From Microbacterium sp. p3-SID336 (GTDB lineage Bacteria; Actinomycetota; Actinomycetes; Actinomycetales; Microbacteriaceae), in the NCBI RefSeq assembly GCF_025143365.1, contig NZ_JALXPE010000010.1:14746-78745 (forward strand): a DNA stretch of 64,000 nt, given 5' to 3'. The position numbers and the translations under genes were made by a program. Within the stretch, counting starts at the first letter, position 1; the number at the start of each line of letters is the position of its first letter. The notes under the pieces are model-generated. The model saw only the letters and a list, made by a program, of their open reading frames with translations, had not been told where the DNA came from and did no database searches. This document shows positions 1 through 10,000 of this stretch, one piece after another.

Positions 1-380
1 CGCAGCGGCTGGGTGACCTGGTCGCCGGCACCTACAGCCAGCGCGTGCGCACGCCGAAGCTCCTGACCTCCGCACCGGTGCTCCCCCCTGTCCTCTCGGG
101 GTGGGCGCAGATCGCCGATGTGGCGCGGCTGCCCGACCGGCTCGCCCGCCGGATCTCGCAGTTCCTCGTCAGCGCACCGCGGATGCTCCCCGCCGCGAGG
201 GAGCGCGTGGCGCGCGACCTGCTGGCCGAGGCCGCGCCGTATGTGTCGCCGATGCCCGCAGCGCCTGCCGAGCTGATCCTCGTGGGCGTCACCGTGCTGC
301 GCCGCGATCGGGAACGCCGCGCTCTGGCGAACGCCGACCGGCGGGCCGAGCGCCTGTCCGGCCGTCGCGTCGGCGTCTGA
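1..380 (+). CDS. RDD family membrane protein, C-terminal fragment (5' end outside window)
   Basis: The reading frame is open from the first base of the window (codons start at base 3) to a TGA at 378-380, about 125 residues. The residues GDLVAGTY near the start match the arginine/aspartate-rich end of the last membrane segment of RDD proteins, where GD-L-AGT is conserved. What follows is a soluble, Arg/Ala-rich tail with no membrane segment. RDD proteins are small integral membrane proteins of unclear role. The gene converges on ahcY with only 15 bases between stop codons. The internal GTG at 45 is not the true start. The family call rests on the short motif and on my recollection that an RDD gene often sits next to sahH in actinobacteria. 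Confidence 0.7.
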   Translation, partial: QRLGDLVAGTYSQRVRTPKLLTSAPVLPPVLSGWAQIADVARLPDRLARRISQFLVSAPRMLPAARERVARDLLAEAAPYVSPMPAAPAELILVGVTVLRRDRERRALANADRRAERLSGRRVGV

Positions 381-395
381 CCCGGGCCCGCCGCG

Positions 396-1841
396 TCAGT
401 AGCGGTAGTGGTCGAGCTTGTACGGGCCGTCCACCGGCACGCCGATGTAGGCCGCCTGGCCGGCGGTGAGCGTGGTGAGCTGCACTCCGAGCGCGTCGAG
501 GTGAAGTCGCGCGACCTTCTCGTCGAGCGCCTTGGGGAGGACGTGCACGCCCATCGGGTAGGCGGCGGTGTTCGTGAACAGCTCGATCTGCGCGAGCACC
601 TGGTTCGTGAAAGAGGCGCTCATCACGAAGGAGGGGTGCCCCGTCGCATTGCCGAGGTTCATGAGCCGCCCCTCGCTCAGCACGAGCACGCTGCGTCCGC
701 TCGGCATCCGCCACTCGTGCACCTGCGGCTTGATCTCGATCGGCTCCGCACCCTCCAGGGCCTCCAGCCCTGCCATGTCGATCTCGTTGTCGAAGTGGCC
801 GACGTTCGCCACGATCGCCAGGTGCTTGAGCGCCTGCAGGTGCTCCACCGTGACCACATCCCTGTTGCCGGTGCCCGTGACGACGATGTCGACCTCGCCC
901 GCGACGTCGATCAGCCGCGCGACCTGGAAGCCGTCCATCGCGGCCTGCAGCGCGCAGATCGGGTCGACCTCGCTGACGATCACGCGCGCCCCCTGGCCGC
1001 GGAGCGCCTCGGCCGCTCCCTTGCCCACGTCGCCGTAGCCGCACACGAAGGCGACCTTGCCGCCCATCAGCACGTCGGTCGCCCGGTTGAGGCCGTCCGG
1101 CAGGGAGTGACGGATGCCGTACTTGTTGTCGAACTTGCTCTTGGTGACGGAGTCGTTGACGTTGATGGCGGGGAACAGCAGTTCGCCGGAGGCCGCGAGC
1201 TCGTACAGACGGTGCACGCCCGTGGTGGTCTCCTCCGTGACGCCGATCAGCCCCGCGGCGACCCTCGTCCAGCGGTCGGGCGCCTCGGCGAGAGAGCGCC
1301 GCAGCACGTCGAGGATGATCGCGTACTCGTGGGAGTCCGCCGCCGTCGTCTCCGGCACCACGCCGGCCTTCTCGAACTCCACGCCCTTGTGCACGAGGAG
1401 CGTGGCGTCGCCGCCGTCGTCCAGGATGAGGTTCGGTCCGTCGAAACCGGAGGACGACCAGTCGAAGATGCGCGCGGTGCAGGCCCAGTACTCCTCGAGG
1501 GTCTCGCCCTTCCACGCGAACACCGGCACCCCGGACGGGGATTCCACACTCCCCTCGGGGCCGACGACGACCGCGGCCGCCGCCTCGTCCTGCGTCGAGA
1601 AGATGTTGCAGCTCGCCCACCGCACCTCGGCGCCGAGGGCCACGAGCGTCTCGATCAGGACAGCGGTCTGGACCGTCATGTGCAGCGAGCCGGCGATCCG
1701 CGCACCCCGCAGCGGCTGCGCGGGACCGAACTCGGTGCGCAGCGCCATCAGGCCGGGCATCTCGTTCTCGGCCAGACGCAGCTGGTGCCGTCCTGCGGCG
1801 GCGAGGGACAGGTCGGCGACACGGTATTCGAGCTCAGGCAT
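396..1841 (-). CDS. ahcY: adenosylhomocysteinase
   Basis: Cytosolic NAD-dependent enzyme that splits S-adenosylhomocysteine into adenosine and homocysteine, relieving product inhibition of methyltransferases. The 481-residue protein has the full architecture: an N-terminal substrate domain with [11 protein letters not shown] (about 50-60), the LILDDGG loop (138-144), [11 protein letters not shown] (203-213), [16 protein letters not shown] (227-242), the Rossmann signature GYGDVGKG (268-275) and the C-terminal tail KLDHYRY that reaches into the partner subunit. Length fits bacterial and mycobacterial homologues. The ATG at 1841 is preceded by GACAAT six bases upstream, which fits a leaderless transcript. 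It is probably monocistronic; the ABC exporter upstream on the same strand ends 42 bases away. Confidence 0.97.
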   Translation of the reverse strand: MPELEYRVADLSLAAAGRHQLRLAENEMPGLMALRTEFGPAQPLRGARIAGSLHMTVQTAVLIETLVALGAEVRWASCNIFSTQDEAAAAVVVGPEGSVESPSGVPVFAWKGETLEEYWACTARIFDWSSSGFDGPNLILDDGGDATLLVHKGVEFEKAGVVPETTAADSHEYAIILDVLRRSLAEAPDRWTRVAAGLIGVTEETTTGVHRLYELAASGELLFPAINVNDSVTKSKFDNKYGIRHSLPDGLNRATDVLMGGKVAFVCGYGDVGKGAAEALRGQGARVIVSEVDPICALQAAMDGFQVARLIDVAGEVDIVVTGTGNRDVVTVEHLQALKHLAIVANVGHFDNEIDMAGLEALEGAEPIEIKPQVHEWRMPSGRSVLVLSEGRLMNLGNATGHPSFVMSASFTNQVLAQIELFTNTAAYPMGVHVLPKALDEKVARLHLDALGVQLTTLTAGQAAYIGVPVDGPYKLDHYRY

Positions 1842-1883
1842 GCGGCCATTGTCCCAGAGCCCGCACCGCGGCCTGCGAGTGTG

Positions 1884-3098
1884 TCAGAACCGGATCGCGT
1901 CGATGACCTTCACGCGCAGGGCCACGAGAGCCGGGATGAACCCGGACACCGCTCCCACGAGGACCGACGCGACCAGCCCCACCACGGCGGCGCGCATCGG
2001 GAACGGCGGGATGTCCTGGATCCCCGGGAACATCGACGTCACGATCCACTCCGAGCGCAGCACCGCCACGACCACGGCGATGCCGATCGCTCCCGCGACC
2101 GTCGTCGCCACCAGGCTCTCCAGGAACACGGCGAAGAACACGCGGCCCGAGCTCGCGCCGAACGCCCGGCGCACGCCGATCTCACGGACGCGCTGCCGCA
2201 TCGCCACCAGCTGGATGTTGATGAGACTGAGCGCGCCGAGCGCGAGGATCAGCGAGGCGATGCCGCCCGTGATCATCTCGAAGGTGGCCTGCGCGTCCAT
2301 GGCACCCGGCTGTGCGGCCCAGTCCGAGCGGCTCACCGACACCGTCTGCCCTTCGGGGAGCCCCGCGCGCAGATCCATCGCGAGCACCGGGGCGATCGCG
2401 TCGACCTGATCCGCGCCGACCCACACCTCGTACTGCGTGAAGGTGTCGGCGGGCAGCGCGTCCACGCGGTCCCGGTAGGCGTCGTAGAGCATGTCCAGCC
2501 GCAGCTCCTCGTCGCCGAAGCCCTGGCGCGGCACGACGCCGACCACCTGGTAGGTGCCTCCGGCGTCTCCGCCGACCGTGAGGGTGGGGTGCTGCGCGAG
2601 CGGGATGCGCCCGAGCCGATCCCACAGCGGCTCTGTGATGACCACGGCCGGGGCCAGCGCCTGGCCGTCGGCGTCGCGGAGCATGCGTCCCTCGAGCAGC
2701 TTCTCGCGGTGGATCTCGGAGTACGCGGGATCGACCAGTCGCGTCTGCACCTGGGTCATGCCCTCGGGCAGCGCGACGTGCAGCACGAAGCCCTGCGCGA
2801 TGCGAGCCGTGTGGCTGAAGCCGAAGCGCTCGGAGGCGCGCGCGAACCGCTCGTCGAAGTCGTCCGTGTCCACAGGGGTGCCGTCCGCGGCCGACACGGC
2901 GACCGCGACCGTGGCCGCCCGGCCGCCCCAGCGGTCGGACTGCTCCGCCTGGAACTGCCGCTGGTACTCGGAGAAGGCGACGACGGCGGTGAGCGCGCCC
3001 ACCGAGACGGCGATGCCGATCAGGCTCAGCAGCACGCGGAGCTTGTGCACGCGGATCTCGGCCCAGGCGTCGGAGAGCGCCCCCAGGAACGCGGTCAC
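1884..3098 (-). CDS. ABC transporter permease, MacB/FtsX type
   Basis: Membrane subunit of a MacB-like tripartite exporter. The 404 residues show one N-terminal membrane segment (about 18-40), a long extracellular MacB-core domain (about 45-270) and three C-terminal FtsX-type membrane segments (about 275-395). MacB-type permeases have this four-segment layout and work by mechanotransmission rather than by a central pore. The motif RVREIGVRRAFGASSGR before the last segments is characteristic of the FtsX family. The start overlaps the stop of the ATPase gene by four bases, so the two are translationally coupled. The substrate (peptide, antibiotic or lipoprotein-like) cannot be read from the sequence. 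Confidence 0.92.
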   Translation of the reverse strand: MTAFLGALSDAWAEIRVHKLRVLLSLIGIAVSVGALTAVVAFSEYQRQFQAEQSDRWGGRAATVAVAVSAADGTPVDTDDFDERFARASERFGFSHTARIAQGFVLHVALPEGMTQVQTRLVDPAYSEIHREKLLEGRMLRDADGQALAPAVVITEPLWDRLGRIPLAQHPTLTVGGDAGGTYQVVGVVPRQGFGDEELRLDMLYDAYRDRVDALPADTFTQYEVWVGADQVDAIAPVLAMDLRAGLPEGQTVSVSRSDWAAQPGAMDAQATFEMITGGIASLILALGALSLINIQLVAMRQRVREIGVRRAFGASSGRVFFAVFLESLVATTVAGAIGIAVVVAVLRSEWIVTSMFPGIQDIPPFPMRAAVVGLVASVLVGAVSGFIPALVALRVKVIDAIRF

Positions 3099-3847
3099 GG
3101 TGCGACCTCCGCGGCGGTGCCAGGCACGGAGGCGGCGAGCGTCGACGCCTCGAAGGCGCGCGCGAGGTCGGCGGGTTCCAGCCGTCCGGCGTCCAGCCGG
3201 TAATGGCGCCGGGCTCGTGCGGCCACGTGCAGGTCGTGCGTGATCGTGACGAGCGCCGCATCCGTCTCGGTCGCGACCTCGTCCAGCAGCGTCATGACCG
3301 CAGCGCCGGTGTCGATGTCGAGGGCTCCGGTCGGCTCGTCGGCGAGGATCAGCACGGGTCGGCGCACCAGGGCCCTGGCGATCGCGACACGCTGCTGCTC
3401 GCCGCCGGAGAGCCGGTCGGCGATCTGGTCGACCCGATGGCCGAGACCCACCCGCTCGAGCATGTCGGCCGCGATCCTTCTGCGGTCCCAGAAGAGTCGC
3501 CCGCGCGCATGACCGAGCGGCATCATGACGTTGTCGATCGCCGTGCGCCCGGGCAGCAGGTTGAACTGCTGGAAGACGAAGCCGACGTTCTCTCCGCGCA
3601 GGCGGTCCAGCCGACCCGAGCGCATCCGCCGCACCTCGCGGCCCTCGAACGAGACCGTGCCGGACGTGGGGGCATCGAGCATGCCGAGGATGTTCAGCAG
3701 CGTGGACTTCCCTGACCCTGAGCGCCCCACGATCGAGACGTGGTCGCCGGCGCCGACCTCCAGATCGACGCCGCGCAGGATCTCCAGCCGCGAGTCGTCC
3801 GGCAGCAGGACGCTCTTCGCGACGTCCTGCAGCGCGACGAGCGTCAC
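3095..3847 (-). CDS. ABC transporter ATP-binding protein (MacB/LolD-like)
   Basis: Nucleotide-binding subunit of the exporter, 250 residues. Visible motifs are Walker [10 protein letters not shown] (41-49), Q-loop VFQQ (91-94), signature LSGGE (146-150) and Walker [10 protein letters not shown] (from 166), followed by an H-loop near ITHD. The start is the GTG at 3847, which overlaps the TGA of the adaptor gene in a GTGA arrangement. The same frame stays open further upstream, but that sequence antisense-matches nothing and lies inside the adaptor gene. Adaptor, ATPase and permease form one operon. Confidence 0.93.
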   Translation of the reverse strand: MTLVALQDVAKSVLLPDDSRLEILRGVDLEVGAGDHVSIVGRSGSGKSTLLNILGMLDAPTSGTVSFEGREVRRMRSGRLDRLRGENVGFVFQQFNLLPGRTAIDNVMMPLGHARGRLFWDRRRIAADMLERVGLGHRVDQIADRLSGGEQQRVAIARALVRRPVLILADEPTGALDIDTGAAVMTLLDEVATETDAALVTITHDLHVAARARRHYRLDAGRLEPADLARAFEASTLAASVPGTAAEVAP

Positions 3848-4770
3848 CAGCTCATCCCGCTGTCGCACTGCTCGACGCCGGGCGAGATCTCGTAGCAGAA
3901 CTCCTCGACCGGCGCGACGAAGCCGGGGACGAACTGGCGGATGCTGTCGCCCTCCGCGAGCCCGTCGGTGACCTCCACCATCGTGCCGTCGTTGACTCCG
4001 AGCGCGACCTCGCGCTCCTCCGGCTCCGCGCCGTCGCCCGCGTCGACCCAGACCTTGCCGGTGCCGGCGCCGCCCTGGACCGCCGTGACCGGGATCACCA
4101 GCGCATCGTCGACCTGGCCGAGCGCGAGGTCCATGGTGGCGGGCAGCCCCGCGAACACCGTCTGATCGGCGGGGATGGCGCACCGCACGCTCGCGGTCCC
4201 CTCCTCGCTGACCTGCACGCGCACGCCCGTGCACGCGAACGGCGAGGGACCGCCGGTGATGGTGACCGTCGCCTCGGTGGGCGCGTTCACCAGGCGGTAC
4301 AGCTGCACGGGCTCGACCGTGGCCTGCAGGTGATATCGCGCCGGGGTCAGCGTGTAGGTCTCGGTGCCCACGGACGTGGCCTGTCCCTTCACGAGCGCGA
4401 GTTCGGACACGTCGCCGGCCTCGGGCGCGAGTACGTCGATGTCCTTGCGCGGCTCGTCCTGACGCACCGTGTACAGCTTCTGACCGGCGGCCACCGCCGC
4501 GCCGTCCGCGATGTGCACGGCCGTGACCGTGCCGGTGAGCTCACTGCGGACGGCGTACGCCTCATCCCGCGCGACCGTGCCGTCCAGACTCAGCGCATTC
4601 ACCACGGCACCACGCTCCACCGCCACGACCGGGTCGGTGATCCCGGCCTGCGGGCTCACCACGGCCTCCGAGCGATCGGGGAAGAAGGCGATCTTGACGA
4701 GAGCCGCGGCGCACGCGCCGAAGATCACCACGAGCAGGAGAGGGAGGACCCAGCGACGCCAGACGATCAC
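3844..4770 (-). CDS. membrane-fusion/adaptor protein of an ABC exporter
   Basis: First gene of the exporter operon, 308 residues. It has an N-terminal membrane anchor (about 7-28) followed by an HlyD/MacA-like barrel-sandwich hybrid region (AVRSELTGTVTAVHIADG, about 73-90) and beta-barrel segments. In Gram-positive bacteria such adaptors pair with a MacB-like permease and ATPase, as in this three-gene order. No long alpha-helical hairpin is seen, as expected without an outer-membrane channel. The start is GTG at 4770, preceded at good distance by GAAAGG. A TACTCT hexamer at 4817-4812 on this strand could be the -10 element. Confidence 0.85.
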   Translation of the reverse strand: MIVWRRWVLPLLLVVIFGACAAALVKIAFFPDRSEAVVSPQAGITDPVVAVERGAVVNALSLDGTVARDEAYAVRSELTGTVTAVHIADGAAVAAGQKLYTVRQDEPRKDIDVLAPEAGDVSELALVKGQATSVGTETYTLTPARYHLQATVEPVQLYRLVNAPTEATVTITGGPSPFACTGVRVQVSEEGTASVRCAIPADQTVFAGLPATMDLALGQVDDALVIPVTAVQGGAGTGKVWVDAGDGAEPEEREVALGVNDGTMVEVTDGLAEGDSIRQFVPGFVAPVEEFCYEISPGVEQCDSGMSW

Positions 4771-4939
4771 GACAGCCTTTCCGGCCGCGCCGCCGTGACA
4801 CCGCCGCCGTCAGAGTATCCAGCCGCGCGTGCCCCACGGGGACCGCGCGGCCCGCGTGTCGCGAAGCGCCGTCAGGCGCGCGAGTGCCGCGGGCGGGAGG
4901 AACCGTCGGGGCCTCAGGTCGTCCGGATGCGGAGCGCGA

Positions 4940-5146
4940 TCAGGCGCGAAGGGCCTCGTGGCGGATGACCAGCCAGCCCGCGGGCACCGAGAGCCGGTCG
5001 GCGTGCGGCGCACACAGGTCGTGCGCCTGCGGGTCGTTCGCGGCGCCGAGCGGCCCGAGCGCCGCCATCTGATCGCCGTAGTCGTACGTGAGAGTGGCCA
5101 CGGCCTCGCGCGCGCAGCCGACCTTCGAGCACAGTCGTCCGTCCAT
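4940..5146 (-). CDS. DUF3499 family protein
   Basis: A 68-residue protein of unknown function found across actinobacteria next to the metallopeptidase-like and WhiB2 genes. It has an N-terminal CxxxxC pair (C6, C11) and a later CxxH (C45, H48), suggesting a small zinc-ribbon. The start MDGRLCSKVGC is the usual beginning of the family. The ATG at 5146 is preceded at 7 bases by TACGGT, compatible with leaderless transcription; the intervening bases are also purine-rich and could act as a ribosome binding site. It is divergent from the zincin-like gene. A longer reading in the same frame (to about 5644) is an antisense shadow. Confidence 0.85.
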   Translation of the reverse strand: MDGRLCSKVGCAREAVATLTYDYGDQMAALGPLGAANDPQAHDLCAPHADRLSVPAGWLVIRHEALRA

Positions 5147-5153
5147 CCCTCCC

Positions 5154-5159
5154 ACCGTA
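5154..5159 (-). promoter_or_regulatory. -10 element of DUF3499 gene (leaderless type)
   Basis: On the minus strand the hexamer reads TACGGT and lies 7 bases before the ATG at 5146. No -35 match is evident. Inference from position and pattern only. Confidence 0.4.
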
Positions 5160-5212
5160 CGTCGCCCGGCCGTCGCCGCCGCGGATGCCGCGCCGAGCGC
5201 AGGCGCAGCGCC

Positions 5213-5218
5213 TAGACT
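5213..5218 (+). promoter_or_regulatory. -10 element of zincin-like gene (leaderless type)
   Basis: TAGACT lies exactly 6 bases before the ATG at 5225. With initiation 6-7 bases downstream of the -10 element the transcript would begin at the start codon. No ribosome binding site is visible. Confidence 0.5.
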
Positions 5219-5224
5219 TTCGAC

Positions 5225-5647
5225 ATGCCCCGTCGTCGCCCCGCCCCCGCCGCGGCCCGCCGTGGCGCCAGACACGGGCGACACGGCCGACTCGGACGCA
5301 GCGAGGTCGTGCGCCCTCCGCTGGCGCCGCTGGACGGGCGCCTCGACCGCTTCGACCTCACGGTCGGCACCGCCGTCGAGTTCCTTCGCGGCACCTGGCC
5401 GGAGCTGCAGGACGTGCGGTTCGAGATCGGGGCCCTCCCCGCGGCGGAGAGCGACGGCGAGGTGCCGCGCTGGCACCTCGACCGCCAGGGCCGCCGCATC
5501 GTGCTGTTCCGCATCCCGATCGAGCGGCTGCTGCCGCCGGGGCACGATGACGCCGCCCACCGACGGATGGCCATCGAGAGCGCCGTGTTCCGCGCGGCCG
5601 CCGAGTATGTGGGGCGTGAGCCCTGGGACCTGGGCCACGACCACTGA
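5225..5647 (+). CDS. metallopeptidase-like (zincin-fold, DUF1025-related) protein
   Basis: A 140-residue protein recognised mainly by its family pattern and its position beside DUF3499. An Arg-rich N-terminus (1-35) is followed by a compact domain: FDLTVGTAVEFLRGTWPEL (about 44-62), an RIVLFRIPIERL strand (about 95-106) and a helix MAIESAVFRAAAEYVG. In catalytically complete relatives the last helix carries HExxH; here no HExxH is present, so peptidase activity is doubtful. Actinobacterial members generally degenerate at this site. It is divergent from DUF3499 and convergent with DUF5719 (33 bases apart). Confidence 0.75.
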   Translation: MPRRRPAPAAARRGARHGRHGRLGRSEVVRPPLAPLDGRLDRFDLTVGTAVEFLRGTWPELQDVRFEIGALPAAESDGEVPRWHLDRQGRRIVLFRIPIERLLPPGHDDAAHRRMAIESAVFRAAAEYVGREPWDLGHDH

Positions 5648-5680
5648 GGCCCCACGGCCCGCGTCCTGTCCGCCCCGCGC

Positions 5681-7063
5681 TCAGGGGTAGACGGTGATCG
5701 ACTTCTCCACGCCGGGCGACGGCGGCACCGGGAGGACGGCCAGTGCGCCGGGGGCGGTGAACGTGACCGCGGCGTGCACTTCGCCCGTGACGCGGAGCAG
5801 ATAGGTGTCGCGGGCGGTCACATCGATGCCAGCGGTCTGACCGGCCGGCACCGTGATCTCCTGCGACTCCCCGCCGCCGATGGGCTCGAGCGTCACCGTC
5901 GCATCCTCCTCCGTCGTGTTCGCGAGCTGAAGGCGCGGTGAGGGACCGGTCGGCACTGCGAAGGCGACCTCCGCGTCGATCTGCGGGGCCGGTGTGACCC
6001 ACGCGAAGTCCGTATCGCGTCCGAAGCCGTCCTGCTGGCGGACGGCGGCGACCACGGGAGCCTCCGCCTCGATCTCCACGGTGTAGCGCCCCGGCTCCAG
6101 TCCGCTGAGCGCCACCTGGGCGGGGACGTCCGGGTCGAGCGGCACGCGGAATTCGTCGGTCGTCGGGGTGGTGCCCTCACTGCGGACGCGGACCTGCACC
6201 ATCGCATGCGCGCCCGGCGAGAGCAGCCGGAGGACCGTCATGTCGCCTTCGTCCCCGTTCGCGGAGAACGTCTGCACGCCCGTGATCACCAGATTCTGCT
6301 GCGGTCCAGGCACCGCCTCCTGCAGATCGGCGCCCGCCGGGTCGAGCACGCGTACGAGCGAGGACTGCAGCACGGCCCGCACGGGGGCGCCGGTCGCGCT
6401 GACCTTGACGACGGGCGCCTCGTTGCCCGCTGCGATCGCCGTGAGGGGTAGAGCGGTCTGGGAGCGAGCGGGGACGATCACGGTACGGCCGCCGCGCGAC
6501 TCGCCGTAGACCGTGAGCGTGACGGTGGACGGGACCTCCGCCGCATTGGTCAGGACCACGATGTCCTCGGAACCGGTTCCGACGGCACCCCCGACGAGCC
6601 AGGACTCCAGTCGGGGCACGGTGCAGGGCGCCGCCGCATATCCGGCCAGGTCGTCGGCGGCGAGCGTGAACGACTCGGCACCGGCGATGAGCGGAGCGGT
6701 CCGCCCCTCGACCGCACCCGTGAGCACGGACACCTCTCCCCCGTCTGCGAGGTCGGGGGCGGCGAGGCCTTCCGTGCCGGGGTCGCCGGCGGTCCCGCCC
6801 ACCGTGAGGCTCGGCCCGGCCGCCGACCGCATGTCGAGCGGGGCCGAGGAGTCCCGCCCGAGCGCGCGCACATCGCCGTTGCACACGAGCACGCTGTCGC
6901 CGGGGAGCGGCGTGACCTGCTCCTGGGCCGGTTCGTGCGACACGGTCGGCCACGGGGCGTGCACGGCGGCGGCGACCCCGACGACGCATGCGGCGGCGAC
7001 GGCCACCCCGGTCACGAGGCGCGCACCGGTCGCTGCGACGCGGAAGGCGCGGTTGCCGCTCAT
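5681..7063 (-). CDS. DUF5719 family membrane-anchored extracellular protein
   Basis: A 460-residue protein with one N-terminal membrane segment or uncleaved signal (about 15-37, rich in Val/Ala) and a long extracytoplasmic part built from repeated beta-rich segments (for example LTNAAEVPSTVTLTVYG and LQLANTTEEDATVTLEPIG). The function is unknown. In actinobacteria the family is regularly encoded directly after a giant glycosyltransferase. Here the start overlaps the glycosyltransferase stop by four bases, so the two are co-translated and probably act together on a cell-envelope glycan. No catalytic motif is recognised. Confidence 0.82.
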   Translation of the reverse strand: MSGNRAFRVAATGARLVTGVAVAAACVVGVAAAVHAPWPTVSHEPAQEQVTPLPGDSVLVCNGDVRALGRDSSAPLDMRSAAGPSLTVGGTAGDPGTEGLAAPDLADGGEVSVLTGAVEGRTAPLIAGAESFTLAADDLAGYAAAPCTVPRLESWLVGGAVGTGSEDIVVLTNAAEVPSTVTLTVYGESRGGRTVIVPARSQTALPLTAIAAGNEAPVVKVSATGAPVRAVLQSSLVRVLDPAGADLQEAVPGPQQNLVITGVQTFSANGDEGDMTVLRLLSPGAHAMVQVRVRSEGTTPTTDEFRVPLDPDVPAQVALSGLEPGRYTVEIEAEAPVVAAVRQQDGFGRDTDFAWVTPAPQIDAEVAFAVPTGPSPRLQLANTTEEDATVTLEPIGGGESQEITVPAGQTAGIDVTARDTYLLRVTGEVHAAVTFTAPGALAVLPVPPSPGVEKSITVYP

Positions 7064-10000
7064 CGGTCCTCCTCCTCGGAACGGCGCTGGGTATGCGGCG
7101 CATCGCCGGACCCGTCGACGGCCTCGGTCCCCGGCTCAGGCTCGGGCGCAGGCTCGGCGATGGGCGCCAGCGCCTCGTCGTTCAGCGCCGGCTCGTCCTG
7201 CGGGTCCTCGACCGCGCCGACGGGCGGGTCCTCGACGACGGGCGGCTCGCGGTCCTCCGCATGGCGAGGGAGCACGAGCGGCTCCTCGGGCGCCCTGCCC
7301 ACGATGCGCGACTGCGCTCTCGCGGCGCGCCGCGACGCCCTGGTCGGGATCGAGAGCAGCAGCGCGGCGAGGACCACCAGCAGCTGCAGCGTCACGACGA
7401 GCCGTGCCGTCCCCTCCTGCGCTGCGGTCAGGGACGCGGGCTCCGCGGCCTCGGCCTCCAGTCGCCAGAGCACGCCGCGATCCGTGGTGCCGGCATGCAC
7501 GAGTCCTGCCCGCTGGTCGATCGCGGCGATCGAGGCCGTGCGCAGCGTCCTCGCCCTGTCGCCCTCGCCGGGGACCTCCGCGATCAGGACGTAGCTGATG
7601 CCCTGGGCAGCCAGTTCCGCCGGCGCGTCGAAGTCGCGTGCCGAGATCAGGTCGACCGCGAGCGTCGAGACGTCCGAAGCCTGAGGCTCGACCGCCGTGG
7701 ACATCATCGTGGTCTGTGCGCCGAGCGTCTCACTCGCCCCGCGGACGACCTCGACGGCGAGTCCGCCGTCGTTCTGCGGAGTGAGGATGAGGGTCGAGAT
7801 CGGCCGATCACCCGCGGCCTGGGCTGCGACGTAGGCCGGCAGCGTCGACTCCGGTCCGTTGGCGAGCAGGGAGCGGTCGGCGTGGAAGGCGCTGAGGGCG
7901 GGGACGGCGCAGACGGCGAGCGCGACGGCGGCCACCGCGGTCGCGGCGACGCGCAGGCGCGGCAGGGTGATGGCGGTGTCGAGCGTGACGGTGGCGGCGC
8001 CGACGACGCCGATCCAGGCCAGACTCAACCCCGAACCGGGCCAGATCGCCACCGGAGTGCCCTGCGCGAACGACACGCTGATGCCCACCGCGAGGAAGGC
8101 CGTGGCGACGCCCGCCACGCTCACGACCAGCAGGGTGATGCCGGCACGCCAGCGCGGTGAGACCGCCGCCGCCAGTGCGAGCAGCACGAGCGGCGCGCAG
8201 AGGACGGGAGCCCAGGCGCCGATGACACCGGGGGCGATGGCCGCCCACCCCGCGAGGTCGGTCGTCGGGAACCCGGTGGCGATGGCGAGACGCCCCACGG
8301 CATCGGCACCGGCCTGCGGCCCCGCCCAGACGAGGCCAGGGTCGGCGAGGAGCGCGAGCGGGGTGCCGTGCGCCACCTGCCAGAGGATCAGCGGTCCGAA
8401 CAGCACGGCGGTCGGCAGCGGCAGCCACAGCAGCCGTCCTGCGCCGCGGAACTGCGCCGTGCCGATCACGATCCCGAGCGCGACCAGCCACAGGAGGGCG
8501 AGGGCGGGGGCGAGCGACGGCGCGCACGCCAGCACGGCGGCCAGCAGCAGGGAGGCGCTGCCGGCAGCCCCCCACGAGCGGTGTGCGACGACGGCCGTGT
8601 GGAACAGCCACGGCAGCAGCAGATGCACGAGCACGGCGGCGGGACGGCCGTCGACCAGCGCGGTGAGGAACGTGGGGGCGAGCGCCCAGGCGACCCCGGC
8701 GAAGATGCGGAGGCCCGAGCGGTCGGTGACCCTCGTCGCCGCGAACCAGCCGCCGAGCACGGCGAGCGGGAGGGCGAGGATCCACAGCAGCACGAGGGCG
8801 AAGGACGGCCCGGCCGGCCAGAGCGATCCCAGGATCGCGACGACGGCGGCGAACGGGTCGGCGGGTCCGACGACGTCGACCCCCAGCCCGCGCAGCCCCC
8901 AGGCGGCGTCCGCCCACAGCGCCGTGACGGTCTGCCGGAGCGGGAGGAGTCCGCCCCCGCCGAGCGCGGGCCACGCGAGCAGCGTCGTGAACGAGGCGAT
9001 GCTCACGACGAGGGCGGCCAACACGGCCCAGGCACCCCCGCCCGAGAAGAAACGGAGCTCGCTGACGGCGCCCTGCTCGCTGCCGTGCCCGTCGTCGAGC
9101 CGGCGTCGCAGCTGCGAGGACGTGACGCGGAGCGGAGCGATGCTCGCCCACGTCGAGGTCCGGAAGGCGCGGATGCGCGAGCGCGAACGGGCGACGGCAC
9201 CCACGCGCAGCATAGCGGTGAGCGCGGCGCCCCATTCGGGAAGCACGGCCTCAGGCCGCTTGCCGATCAGGTGCGTGATGGAGCGCCAGAGCGCGAGCGG
9301 GAGGAGTGAGAGCCAGTGCAGTGCCACGGCGGCCACCGGTGCGTAGGCGAGTCGCCGGTGCAACTGCGCGAGTCGGGTGACGTAGGCACGGCGCGAGCGG
9401 CCGGTCGGCAGTGCCGCGGGGCCATCCGGAGCCGCGGACACGCGGGCGGTCGGGGCGAGGACGACACGTCCACCGCCGAGGCGTGCACGGACGCCGAGGT
9501 CGAGCCCCTCGTCCGCTCCGGCGAGCGCGACGTCCGGCCGCAGGGCGTCGCGCACCTCGCCCCGGATGAGCATGCCGCGGATGTCCGCGCCCAGCGCGTC
9601 GTCCATTCGATCGTGCTGCCCCTGGTCGAGCTCGCCGGCGGCCAGTTCGACGGAACGTCCGAGCGCGGTCATGCTCACGCCGAGCGAGACGATCTCCCGG
9701 TCGTTGTCCGTGGAGACGAGCTTCGGGGCGACGATGGCCGCGGAGGGCGATCGCTCCAGGGTCCCGGTGAGGCGCTCGAGAGCACGCGGATGCGGGGCGG
9801 TGTCCTGGGCCAGCAGCCAGATCGCCGCCCCCTCCGGCACCCGCGGGCGGGCGAGGTCGACGGCCTCCGCGAAGGAGGTCGAGGAGCGGGCCTCGATGAT
9901 GCCCTCGACCGTGCTCGCGACGGCAGCGCTCTCGCGTGCACTCGCCGCGTCACCGCAGAGCACGAGCGTGACGGCGGCGGGCGCGAGGGTCTGGGAGCGC

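Noticed and set aside
408-3203. A 931-codon open frame on the plus strand antisense to ahcY and the ABC permease, and many similar long antisense frames
   Set aside because: High GC makes stop codons rare in shadow frames. The opposite strand carries proteins with full catalytic motifs, while these frames are Arg/His/Asp-rich and match nothing.
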